64,000 nucleotides of DNA, from the NCBI RefSeq assembly GCF_947331435.1, contig NZ_CAMZOF010000001.1, positions 1,178,001-1,242,000 of the forward strand. Direction: 5' to 3'. The stretch comes from Pelagibius sp. Alg239-R121 (GTDB taxonomy: Bacteria > Pseudomonadota > Alphaproteobacteria > Kiloniellales > Kiloniellaceae). Every line of letters starts with the position of its first letter. The stretch's first letter is position 1. Below are positions 41,995 through 49,870 of the stretch, piece after piece. Below the pieces are notes generated by a model that worked only from the letters and a program-made list of their open reading frames with translations, did not search any database and was not told the origin of the DNA. The position numbers and the translations under genes were made by a program.

Positions 41995-42375
41995 ATCGAC
42001 GCCGGGCCAGACGTCTGTTGGTAATTCGAGGTGGACGAGGATGTTTATGATCTTACCCAGCGGGTCGCGAACGTAAAAACGGCGTACGCCCCAAGGCTCA
42101 TCTGTCAATTCGTAGATAGTTTCGAACCCGGCCGATTTCGCCCGATTGTACATTTCGTCGACATTGTCTACTTCGATCTAAATATCCGGAACAGTGGTGC
42201 CGGATCCGCCTTCGCTGGCGATGCTAATCTGGATGGGGGCGGTGTTACTGGACGCAAAGGTAACGATCCAACCTTGGTTCATTGCGACCTCCAAGCCCAA
42301 GAGATCCCGATAAAAGGCATGTGCGTCGGATACTCTCTCAGTCGCAATGTTCGTGACGATACGCCGTATTGTCAT
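41995..42375 (-). pseudogene. VOC (glyoxalase/bleomycin resistance) family gene with in-frame stop
   Basis: The minus-strand frame from ATG 42375 starts with RRIVTNIATERVSDAHAFYRDLLGL, clear VOC-superfamily sequence. It stops at TAG (42178-42180) after SGTTVPDI, and the same frame continues at once with IEVDNVDEMYNRAKSAGFETIY and GVRRFYVRDPLGKIINILVH, the second half of a VOC domain. So one nonsense codon splits the gene without a frame change. After the domain the frame lacks a stop and runs into antisense of the MarR gene until 41722, another sign of decay. Confidence 0.75.
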
Positions 42376-42723
42376 CGGTGCCTCCGGCCAGGTTGAACGC
42401 GCCCGCTGGCTCAATTCTGCCGACTGCCCGCAGTGGGCGTAAAGTGTCAATTTGTCCGAGGAGTGCGCCTAAACCGCATTTAGGCCGACGTTGATTTCCA
42501 CGCGGTATCAATCCGTCCTTCTTGCTCAGTCATGTTATAGCGGTGATGATTTTCGTGCACAAAAAATATAAAAGAGATATTAAGAAAATATCAATGAATT
42601 AGCCAAAAATTGTCTTGAAATACCTATTTTATCTCATTAGTATACTAGCGAAATCTACATCCCTAAGCTTCGACGGGTCGATGCGGATGTGTTTTGTGTT
42701 GATGATTGCTCAGGGATGATGGC
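42376..42723. other. AT-rich promoter region before the ferredoxin gene
   Basis: This gap is notably AT-rich from 42545 to 42660, unlike its surroundings. It holds a promoter-like pair at 42615-42643 and a small inverted repeat, GATATT/AATATC (42576-42592). No coding region is seen. Confidence 0.55.
42615..42643 (+). promoter_or_regulatory. Sigma-70-like promoter for fdxA-korAB
   Basis: TTGAAA (42615-42620) and TAGTAT (42638-42643) are separated by 17 bases and lie about 80 bases before the ferredoxin start. The -35 box matches the consensus at five of six positions and the -10 box at four of six. Confidence 0.5.
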
Positions 42724-43059
42724 GTGACTTACGTAGTGATCGAGAATTGCATTCGTTGCAAATATCAGGATTGTGTCGAAGTCTGTCCGGTCGATTGTTT
42801 CTATGAAGGCGAAAATATGCTGGTCATCCATCCGGATGAATGCATTGATTGCGGTGTTTGTGAGCCGGAGTGTCCGGCGGAAGCAATTCGGCCCGACAGC
42901 GAGGACGGACTCGAGAGTTGGGTAAAATTGAACGCCAAGTTTTCGGAAATCTGGCCGAATATCACCGCCAAGGGCGATGCACCCTTAGATGCGGACAACT
43001 GGATGGATAAACACGGAAAGTTGAGCGAGCTCTCGGAGGCACCGGGTATTGGTGGTTAG
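42724..43059 (+). CDS. fdxA: 7Fe ferredoxin FdxA
   Basis: The 111-residue ferredoxin starts at GTG 42724, preceded by AGGGA, giving the standard [16 protein letters not shown] opening. Two cluster sites follow: the [18 protein letters not shown] block and the [12 protein letters not shown] block, which in this family hold one [3Fe-4S] and one [4Fe-4S] cluster. A C-terminal tail of about 50 residues is typical. It is encoded just upstream of korA/korB and is the likely electron acceptor for that enzyme. Confidence 0.95.
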   Translation: MTYVVIENCIRCKYQDCVEVCPVDCFYEGENMLVIHPDECIDCGVCEPECPAEAIRPDSEDGLESWVKLNAKFSEIWPNITAKGDAPLDADNWMDKHGKLSELSEAPGIGG

Positions 43060-43256
43060 CGCCCGGCAGCGCTGTGACTTAGACTGTGATTGTGCAGCGT
43101 GGATCTGGTCGAGTGCATGAGCTGCCCTCGAATGTGAAGCGCGAGAGACTGGTTTTATTGGCCGATCAGATGGTCGTAAATCATCTGCTGAGACAACTGA
43201 TCGGCTTTCTGAGGTGGAAGGCATGTCGTTGATGGAAGTGTTAAAGGGGTCTGATC

Positions 43257-45152
43257 ATGGGTAGTCAGGCCGCAACCGTAGCCAAAGTCGTTGAACGCAC
43301 GGCGCCCGAGCGTGTTGTGGTTCGTTTTGCGGGTGATTCCGGTGATGGGGTTCAGATCCTCGGCACCGAGTTCGCAAAATCCGCTGCCTTGAGTGGTCAC
43401 GATCTCATCACCTTTCCGGATTTCCCTGCGGAAATTCGCGCGCCGGTCGGTACGACCTTTGGAGTTTCCGCTTTTCAGATCCAGTTTGGCGGTCCTAAAG
43501 TTCTGACCCCGGGCGATGCCGTAGATGTGCTGATCGCCTTCAATCCGGCAGCGCTGAAAACCAATCTCGCGGATCTGCGCGAAGGCGGGCTGGTGATCCT
43601 CGATGAAGGCGCCTTCACCAAGCGGAATCTGGCCAAGGCAGGCTATGAAGAAAGTCCGCTGGATGACGATGCGCTCGCGGCCTATCAGATCCTGAAGATC
43701 GATATCGCACGGCGCTGTGGTGAAGCAGTGGCGGATACCGGTGCCAGCAAGAAGATTGCCGACCGCGCCAAGAATTTCTGGGCGCTTGGTCTGACTTTCT
43801 GGATGTTCGATCGGAAGCGTGCGGACACCCAGAAATGGATCACTGAAAAATTCGCCAAGATTCCCGAAGTGGCAGCCGCAAACCTCGCTGCGCTCAATGC
43901 CGGACACGCTTTTGGCGAGACCATGGAGATCGGCCGTGATGTGGTGGGGCAGCCTCTTGAGGCCAGCTTCGAGCCCGGTATCTATAGAAGCATCACCGGT
44001 ATCGACGCTATGGCCAAAGGACTGGCCGCGGCGGCCTGTTGTGCGGGAATTAAGGTGGCCTATTGTTCCTATCCGATCACACCAGCATCCGGCCTGTTGC
44101 ATGCGCTGGCTGCTCTGCGCAGCAAGGGGATCGTCACCTTCCAGGCTGAGGACGAAATCGCTGCAGCGACGGCTGCGATTGGCGCTTCTTACGGCGGGGC
44201 ATTGGGCGTCACCGGCTCGTCCGGTCCCGGTATTGCCTTGAAGTCCGAAGCTCTGAGCCTGGCGATTGCGACCGAGCTTCCCTTGGTGGTCGTGAACGTT
44301 CAGCGTGCCGGGCCTTCAACCGGCATGCCGACCAAAGCTGAGCAGGCCGACCTCGCGATGTCGCTCTATGGCCGGCACGGCGAAGCCCCCTGTGCGGTGC
44401 TGGCGCCGGCGACCCCGGCCGAGTGCTTCCAGGCCATGCTCGACGCCGCGACCATCGCCATCCGCTACATGACGCCCGTGATTGTGCTGGCGGATGGTTA
44501 TATTGCAAATGCCGCAGAGCCCTGGCGAATTCCCAACGTTGCGGAACTGCCCGACATCGCGCCGGATTTCCGGGCCGACCCGGAGAACTTTCAGCCTTTT
44601 CAGCGGAACCAAAAGACACTTGCACGCCCCTGGGTCAAGCCGGGCACGCCGGAGCTTCAGCACCGGATCGGCGGCATTGAGAAAGCCGACGGCAGCGGGC
44701 ATATCTCCTACGATCCCGATAACCATCAGACCATGACCGATCTGCGCGCCGAAAAAATCGCGCGGATTACAGAGATCATTCCGCCGGTAAAGGTCGAGCG
44801 CGGTGTGGAGAGCGGCAAGGTCGCCGTGGTTGGCTGGGGTTCGACTTACGGTGCGCTCAATGCGGCGGTGAAAGAGCTGCTGGCCGAAGGTTTGGAGGTG
44901 GCTCACGTGCACGTGCGTCACATCGCGCCCCTGGCACCAGGTCTTGAAGATCTGCTGCGCGGATTTGATCACGTACTGGTGGCCGAGATGAATGGTGGAC
45001 AGCTTCGGCGGTTGCTGCGTTCCGAGTTTCTGATGCCGGCCGAGGGCGTGAACCAGATGACCGGCAAGCCTTTCAAGGTGCAGACCTTGAAGACTGCGAT
45101 CAGAGCGGTGGCCGATAAGAGTGCGGCTAAGGGTAATGGGGGTGCGGCATGA
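43257..45152 (+). CDS. korA: 2-oxoglutarate:ferredoxin oxidoreductase-type alpha subunit (gamma-alpha fusion)
   Basis: The 631-residue protein joins a gamma domain (VVRFAGDSGDGVQILGTEFAKSAA, residues about 20-43, through about 190) to the alpha domain (KVAYCSYPITPASGLLHAL near residue 272, GPSTGMPTKAEQADL near residue 350). This fusion is typical of the KorA group. With KorB it decarboxylates a 2-oxoacid, most likely 2-oxoglutarate, to the acyl-CoA while reducing ferredoxin. It lies 197 bases after fdxA and overlaps korB by four bases. Other 2-oxoacids cannot be excluded. Confidence 0.93.
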   Translation: MGSQAATVAKVVERTAPERVVVRFAGDSGDGVQILGTEFAKSAALSGHDLITFPDFPAEIRAPVGTTFGVSAFQIQFGGPKVLTPGDAVDVLIAFNPAALKTNLADLREGGLVILDEGAFTKRNLAKAGYEESPLDDDALAAYQILKIDIARRCGEAVADTGASKKIADRAKNFWALGLTFWMFDRKRADTQKWITEKFAKIPEVAAANLAALNAGHAFGETMEIGRDVVGQPLEASFEPGIYRSITGIDAMAKGLAAAACCAGIKVAYCSYPITPASGLLHALAALRSKGIVTFQAEDEIAAATAAIGASYGGALGVTGSSGPGIALKSEALSLAIATELPLVVVNVQRAGPSTGMPTKAEQADLAMSLYGRHGEAPCAVLAPATPAECFQAMLDAATIAIRYMTPVIVLADGYIANAAEPWRIPNVAELPDIAPDFRADPENFQPFQRNQKTLARPWVKPGTPELQHRIGGIEKADGSGHISYDPDNHQTMTDLRAEKIARITEIIPPVKVERGVESGKVAVVGWGSTYGALNAAVKELLAEGLEVAHVHVRHIAPLAPGLEDLLRGFDHVLVAEMNGGQLRRLLRSEFLMPAEGVNQMTGKPFKVQTLKTAIRAVADKSAAKGNGGAA

Positions 45153-46150
45153 ACCAAGTTCTGACGCCAAAGGATTTTACGACCAATCAGGAAGTGCGCT
45201 GGTGCCCGGGTTGCGGTGACTACGCGATCCTGAAATCGGTACGCTCGACCCTTGCCAAGATCGGTCGGCCGCCGCACGAGGTGGTCTTTGTGTCCGGCAT
45301 CGGCTGTGCGGCACGTTTTCCCTACTACGTGGACAGCTACGGCTTCCACACCATCCATGGCCGGGCACCGGCGGTGGCGACCGGCGTAAAGCTGGCAAAT
45401 CCGGACCTGGATGTCTGGGTGGTAGGGGGCGACGGCGATTTTCTCTCTATCGGCGGCAACCACCTGTTGCACGCCCTGCGGCGGAACATGGACCTCAACC
45501 TGCTGCTGCTGAACAATGCGATCTATGGTCTGACAAAAGGGCAGTATTCGCCGACGTCTTCAGTGGGAACCCGTTCGCCTTCGACACCCGGTGGCTCGGT
45601 CGACCGGCCGGTCAATGCCGCCCTGATGGCCCTGGGTGCGGGGGCGCGCTTCGTGGCCCGTTCGGCAGACACTCTGCAGGATCATTTGCCGGAGGTTCTG
45701 ACCCGCGCGCAGGCCCACAAGGGGGCGTCGCTGGTCGAAATTTTCCAGAATTGTATTGTTTACAACGATGCGGTCTGGGCCGGCATGGCGACCAAGGCGG
45801 AATCGGTCGATAAGACCATCCGGGTGGCGGATGGTGAGCCTTTGCTGTTCGGTAAGGAGCGGGACAAGGGCTTGGTCTTTGACAGCAACAGCGGCCGGAT
45901 GCAGTTGACCGAAGAAGGCGGCGACGCCGAGAAACTGGCCACGATCCATGACGAGACCAACTGGGCGCTGGCTTGCGCGCTCTCCCGGATGGATGACAGC
46001 AGCCTGCCGACGTCGCTCGGCGTGCTCTATTGCGATCCGGTGAGCGACTACGGCTCGGATCAGGAAGCCAGCAACGGCTTCTCGACCCTGTCCCGGGACG
46101 ATCTTCACGGTCTGCTGCACGACGGCGGCACCTGGGAGGTCGAGGGCTGA
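45149..46150 (+). CDS. korB: 2-oxoglutarate:ferredoxin oxidoreductase-type beta subunit
   Basis: The 333-residue beta subunit binds thiamine diphosphate and the [4Fe-4S] cluster. EVRWCPGCGDYAILKSV (residues about 15-31) holds the cluster Cys pair and GIGCAARFPYY a further Cys. The ThDP motif runs from GGDGDFLSIGGNHLLHALR to LLNNAIYGLTKGQYSPTS, a form seen in KorB. A C-terminal extension with the DNSGRM-like DSNSGRMQLTEEGGD stretch is common. It completes the fdxA-korA-korB unit. Confidence 0.93.
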   Translation: MNQVLTPKDFTTNQEVRWCPGCGDYAILKSVRSTLAKIGRPPHEVVFVSGIGCAARFPYYVDSYGFHTIHGRAPAVATGVKLANPDLDVWVVGGDGDFLSIGGNHLLHALRRNMDLNLLLLNNAIYGLTKGQYSPTSSVGTRSPSTPGGSVDRPVNAALMALGAGARFVARSADTLQDHLPEVLTRAQAHKGASLVEIFQNCIVYNDAVWAGMATKAESVDKTIRVADGEPLLFGKERDKGLVFDSNSGRMQLTEEGGDAEKLATIHDETNWALACALSRMDDSSLPTSLGVLYCDPVSDYGSDQEASNGFSTLSRDDLHGLLHDGGTWEVEG

Positions 46151-46711
46151 CAAGGGACTCACAATCGGGTTTCCAAACAGGACGAGACTGGGTTACGCCA
46201 TGGTCAACCTCCCGACTTCCGCTTCAATATGCCTGTTGGAGCGGGGCTGTATCGCGAAGGCCTCGCCGCCTGGATTGGCGGTAGCGTAACAGTCTTGAGA
46301 CCGGTCTTTGGAAGTGATCACGATCAGCGGCAGTCCTGCAAACAGCAATGTGCTGCGGACCTACTTCAGAAGCTCGCTATCATTGGCCGGGAGCGACATG
46401 AGGTCGAGGATCGCGACCCCATCCGCTGTGACTCAGGTTAAAACCCGTCGTGTGCCTGCAGATCATAGCTCGCGGGTCGTTTATTCCTATGGGCCGCAAC
46501 ACATCACGTTAGAAATTTCCCTCAATACTTCAAGAGTTTCAGGTCACTGATACAACCTCAGTATCAAACGATACCGAGGCAGCATTGGACTTGAGATTTC
46601 CGCGAACGTACCAATGGCTCCACTCGCCGGTCAGCTTCCTGTGCGAGGCGGTTGGATCGAATCGCGCTGACAATATGCGTCAGCGCCAACATGATGAGGG
46701 GATCATTGGAA
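46151..46711. other. Intergenic region without recognised gene
   Basis: No supported gene or terminator is visible here. A short frame near 46308 begins with EVITISGSPANSN, which recalls the flavin loop of NADPH-dependent FMN reductases, but the match stops after about 15 residues, so at most it is a relic. Confidence 0.4.
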
Positions 46712-47248
46712 GTGGCAAGGGTTTCTATTTTTTCAGGATTTTTAGTCGGTGTTTTCGGCTTGGTTGTCTCGGTTCTACCGGCGCAGGCGGTTCCAATCAA
46801 CTACAGTTTCACAGCTGCCGATTTCTTTGGTCCCGCCCCTGAAAACCCGGTTTCCGGCACGATCGTCTACGATGCGGACTCTTTGATCTCGCCCATCAAT
46901 CAGCTACTCTCCATCGATCTTACGATCGCAGGATACACATACAGTTTGGCGGAAATCGGATCCGTGCCCTTCGGCGAAGATGCACTGATCGGTGGTCTTG
47001 TCACTGGGATTCAGTCCGTCACTCAGAATACTAACGATTTTTTCTTAAGGTTTGACTTGCTGACGGGTCTGGATGTCCGCTTTACCTATGCAACGCCAAG
47101 CAATTCTTTGAGCGAAGCAAGGACGTTTAATGTGACGCGATCTTTTGTGAACGAACCCGTGGCTGTCATGGAACCTTCCACACTCGCACTCTTTACTTTG
47201 GGTTTGCTGGGCTTCGTCGGCTGCCGGCGTTTTCGCCGAAGTAACTAA
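46712..47248 (+). CDS. Exported protein with PEP-CTERM-like C-terminus
   Basis: From GTG 46712 (GAGGGG upstream) the 178-residue product has a signal peptide (ARVSIFSGFLVGVFGLVVSV, cleavage likely after AQA) and a C-terminal sorting-like tail: MEPSTLALFTLGLLGFVG and then CRRFRRSN. The first motif is close to the Pro-Glu-Pro block of PEP-CTERM proteins, with Met in place of the first Pro. The body is low-complexity beta-rich with DLTIAGYTYSLAEIG. PEP-CTERM proteins are processed by an exosortase, which is not in the window. An upstream TTG at 46652 gives a less natural signal peptide. Confidence 0.75.
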   Translation: MARVSIFSGFLVGVFGLVVSVLPAQAVPINYSFTAADFFGPAPENPVSGTIVYDADSLISPINQLLSIDLTIAGYTYSLAEIGSVPFGEDALIGGLVTGIQSVTQNTNDFFLRFDLLTGLDVRFTYATPSNSLSEARTFNVTRSFVNEPVAVMEPSTLALFTLGLLGFVGCRRFRRSN

Positions 47249-47560
47249 GGTGATGTGGCACACGGTCGCGTAGCGCCTGAAACCGCCTTCAGTCGAACCC
47301 TGGGTAGTGAGCTTATTGTCTGGGAGTCGGTTAGAGTTGCGGATCACTTTGAGCCTACGCCGTCAACACGGCAAAGTGCGCTTGCGCGAAGGATCCTGCG
47401 CGGCTTGTTCCGCAAAAGCGGTTTAATTACTGACTGCTCGAAGCTCCTCAACTCAAACTGATAGAGTAACGACTCCCGTTACCAGGAGGTCCGGAGCCAG
47501 AATCCGGAGGAGCCGGACGCTCCTTGGAGTAAGGGGACATGGCATGGGTTGCTTCGAACT
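47249..47560. other. Intergenic region between PEP-CTERM-like and receiver genes
   Basis: The two flanking genes converge. I see short inverted repeats, GTAACG/CGTTAC near 47467 and TCCGG/CCGGA near 47490, but no T-run that would make a clear terminator, and no supported gene. Confidence 0.35.
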
Positions 47561-47929
47561 CTAAACCGTGGTCAGGCGTCTGACTTCGGCGACGATATCC
47601 TTGTTCGAGAAAGGCTTGCTCATGAAGACATCGGCGCCGAGATTTGCGGCGGTGGAGCGGTCTTGTGCTTGACCTTTTGCCGTAATCACGATCACTGGCA
47701 GTTTCGCTATCTGCGGCGTGCCACGTAATTGTTTCAGGATTTCGAAGCCGTTCACTTGCGGCAGCATGACGTCGAGGATGACAATATCCGGCGGACTGGA
47801 TTTCAACGAGTCCAGGACAAGGCCTCCGTCAAAAATAGCCGATACCTCGTAACCCTCGCGCTTCAGAATAAAACTCAGCGACTCAACGATGTTCTTTTCA
47901 TCTTCGGCTATGAGCACCTTTGTCGCCAC
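47561..47929 (-). CDS. Single-domain response regulator (CheY-like)
   Basis: The 122-residue protein is a bare receiver domain. Acidic residues Glu9, Asp10 and the phosphoacceptor Asp53 (VILDVMLP) are present, with Thr83 (VIVITAKG) and Lys105 (FMSKPFS). There is no output domain, so it acts by protein contact or in a phosphorelay. The Xre-type gene with a histidine-kinase-like segment lies 140 bases upstream on the same strand. No histidine kinase gene is present in the window. Confidence 0.92.
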   Translation of the reverse strand: MATKVLIAEDEKNIVESLSFILKREGYEVSAIFDGGLVLDSLKSSPPDIVILDVMLPQVNGFEILKQLRGTPQIAKLPVIVITAKGQAQDRSTAANLGADVFMSKPFSNKDIVAEVRRLTTV

Positions 47930-48069
47930 GGCGGTCCCCCAACTTCCCTGAGTATTCTAACCCTGAACCCTTGGTCGCTGATTCAGGATCTTTTGCCTTT
48001 CCGGCTTATAGCATTTCCAAGTCTATTGCTTCGCGCGCGCAATAGAAACAGATGTCTGCGTCCATCCTA

Positions 48070-49641
48070 TCAAGTCGCGACGATCAGGTCCTCCTGGCGG
48101 TGAGCGCAGTCTTCGCGTGTGCAGAGCCGGCAGGTTGGCCCGACCGCCAGGGCCTGATCTTTGGCGGCAAAGTTCAGGCTGCCGCCATAAACGGTCTGAT
48201 CCGCGTAGATCGCCTCACAGGCCAGCATGATCGAGAGTAGGGGGCGATGCTGGCCAAAGGCACTGGCGCCTTTTTCCACCGCACAGGCGATGAAGAGAAA
48301 CCGGTCGTTGTTGGGAAAGGCTGCCAGGCTGCAGTTGACCACACCGGGTGTCTGAAAGGCACGGTAGACAGGCCAAAGCGGGCATGCGCCGCCGTAGCGC
48401 GGGATCGGCAGTCCCGGTAGGGTGTAGCGTTTCGAGACGTAACCGGAGGGGTCAACGCGCATAAAGGCGAGGGGAATGCCTTCAGCGCCAGGTTTTCGCA
48501 GGGTAATCAACCGGTGGCAGATCTGTTCGAGACTCACGTCAAAGCTGTGGCGCAGGCGTTCGATATCGTAACGTAGGCTGATTGCCTGCTCCAGGAAGCG
48601 GTCGTAGGGCAGGAGCATAGCTGCCGCGCAGTAGGAGGACAGGACACGTGTGGCACGTCGTCTGGCTTCGCCGGTTGTAAGTACACCGGCCTTGTCGACA
48701 ATTTCCTTTATAGGCTCGGCGAGGGCCAGTTCTGCGGCTGCGCGTGCCAGCACAAAGCGACGGGTGGGCCCGGGTACTGCATCGGACAGGATCAGTCTGT
48801 TGTCGTTCGAAACGGCCTCATTGGGTCCCTGGCTGGGTCCGTTGAGATGTGAGCCTTTTGCCGATTGTGAGATGGTGACGCCGTAGCGCTGCTCGATAAG
48901 TTCAGAGAGAGTCGAAATGACACTATGCTCCTCCAGTTGCAGGCTGGCCGACAGTGCGTCGGCGGCGGACTCCAGCTCTGGGAAGTAGCTTTGATGTTCC
49001 TGAAGGAAGTCGTCGACCTCTTCGTTTGGCGAGATTGATCTTGTCGGTGCCACGCCTTTGTCAAAGAAGGCGGCTAATCCTTCTGCGACGCTCGAAAGCT
49101 GATCGCTCTCTGTCAGAAGAATACTGTGGAAACGCTCGCGCTGGTCCGGTTCGATATCCGGAATGCTTTCGAGAATCTCCGATGCGGATCGTATGGCCGA
49201 CACGTTGGTCAGCATGCGATGTACGGCTGCGGCGAGAAATGGGTCCTGGTTCAGCCGGTCAGCCAGCGCGATGACGGTCTGATCGCGATCCATGTAAGTA
49301 CGGTAGAGTACCGTCAGCGCACGGGCCCAGTCAGGATGACGCCCAACCAGTTCACTTGCACTCTGTGGCGACACCTTTAAATTCTGAAATGTTGGCGAGG
49401 TGGCGATCTCTCCAAGGTCGTCGATCAGGCGTCGGTCCGCTGCCCCGTCCAACTCCTCCATCCGGATCCCGAGTTCACCGGCAAGACGTTTCAGCAGACT
49501 GCCGCCGATGTTCCTCTTCTCACTCTCGATCAAGTTAAGGTAGGAGGGTGAGACGCCGACTTTTGCCGCCAGAGCGGTCTGGGTGACGCCCAAGGCTTTG
49601 CGACGTTCGCGTAATTTCAATCCGATTGGAGCGCGTGCCAT
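48070..49641 (-). CDS. Xre-family regulator with degenerate DHp-like and IrrE-like domains
   Basis: The 523-residue protein begins with an Xre helix-turn-helix (residues about 8-62, LGVTQTALAAKVGVSPSYL). Its C-terminal part matches short-chain-acyl regulators of the RamB/ScfR group and ends in a Cys cluster (GPTCRLCTREDCAHR). The metallopeptidase-like segment near residue 295 reads RRFVLARAAAELALAEP, where IrrE/ImmA proteins have HExxH, so it is likely inactive. Residues 136-190 (FLAAAVHRMLTNVSAIRSA, then QRERFHSILLTESDQLSSVAE) look like a kinase dimerisation helix pair with His141 at the phosphosite. It may sense acyl-CoA levels. The divergent importer operon is a possible target. Confidence 0.85.
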   Translation of the reverse strand: MARAPIGLKLRERRKALGVTQTALAAKVGVSPSYLNLIESEKRNIGGSLLKRLAGELGIRMEELDGAADRRLIDDLGEIATSPTFQNLKVSPQSASELVGRHPDWARALTVLYRTYMDRDQTVIALADRLNQDPFLAAAVHRMLTNVSAIRSASEILESIPDIEPDQRERFHSILLTESDQLSSVAEGLAAFFDKGVAPTRSISPNEEVDDFLQEHQSYFPELESAADALSASLQLEEHSVISTLSELIEQRYGVTISQSAKGSHLNGPSQGPNEAVSNDNRLILSDAVPGPTRRFVLARAAAELALAEPIKEIVDKAGVLTTGEARRRATRVLSSYCAAAMLLPYDRFLEQAISLRYDIERLRHSFDVSLEQICHRLITLRKPGAEGIPLAFMRVDPSGYVSKRYTLPGLPIPRYGGACPLWPVYRAFQTPGVVNCSLAAFPNNDRFLFIACAVEKGASAFGQHRPLLSIMLACEAIYADQTVYGGSLNFAAKDQALAVGPTCRLCTREDCAHRQEDLIVAT

Positions 49642-49688
49642 GGTCTAACAGCCTCATTTTTCACATATTTGTGCAGCGCAAGATAAAG

Positions 49689-49729
49689 ATTTTACAAGTC
49701 TTGCATAATTCAATTATAAAATTTTACAA
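49689..49729. promoter_or_regulatory. Paired ATTTTACAA direct repeats in divergent promoter
   Basis: ATTTTACAA occurs at 49689-49697 and again at 49721-49729, three helical turns apart, in an AT-rich region between the divergent Xre gene and the second Liv-type operon. The pair is a candidate operator for the Xre protein. Confidence 0.4.
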
Positions 49730-49870
49730 AAAAATTCAATAGTATCAATATATTATTGTCGTTTTGACTTTGATAACCCATGATGATCCACGGATGCCCC
49801 AAGTGCATCGGCTGGCGAACGCTGAATGGATTCGTTCAGCGTGAAAATAAGACGACTATGGGAGGACTTA

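Noticed and set aside
46308-46550. Short frame starting EVITISGSPANSN, like an FMN reductase
   Set aside because: Similarity stops after the first loop and the rest is Ser/Arg-rich with no reductase core; kept only as a possible relic.
47460-47545. Possible structured RNA with repeated TCCGGAG segments
   Set aside because: The short repeats do not form one convincing conserved fold and match no riboswitch I know.
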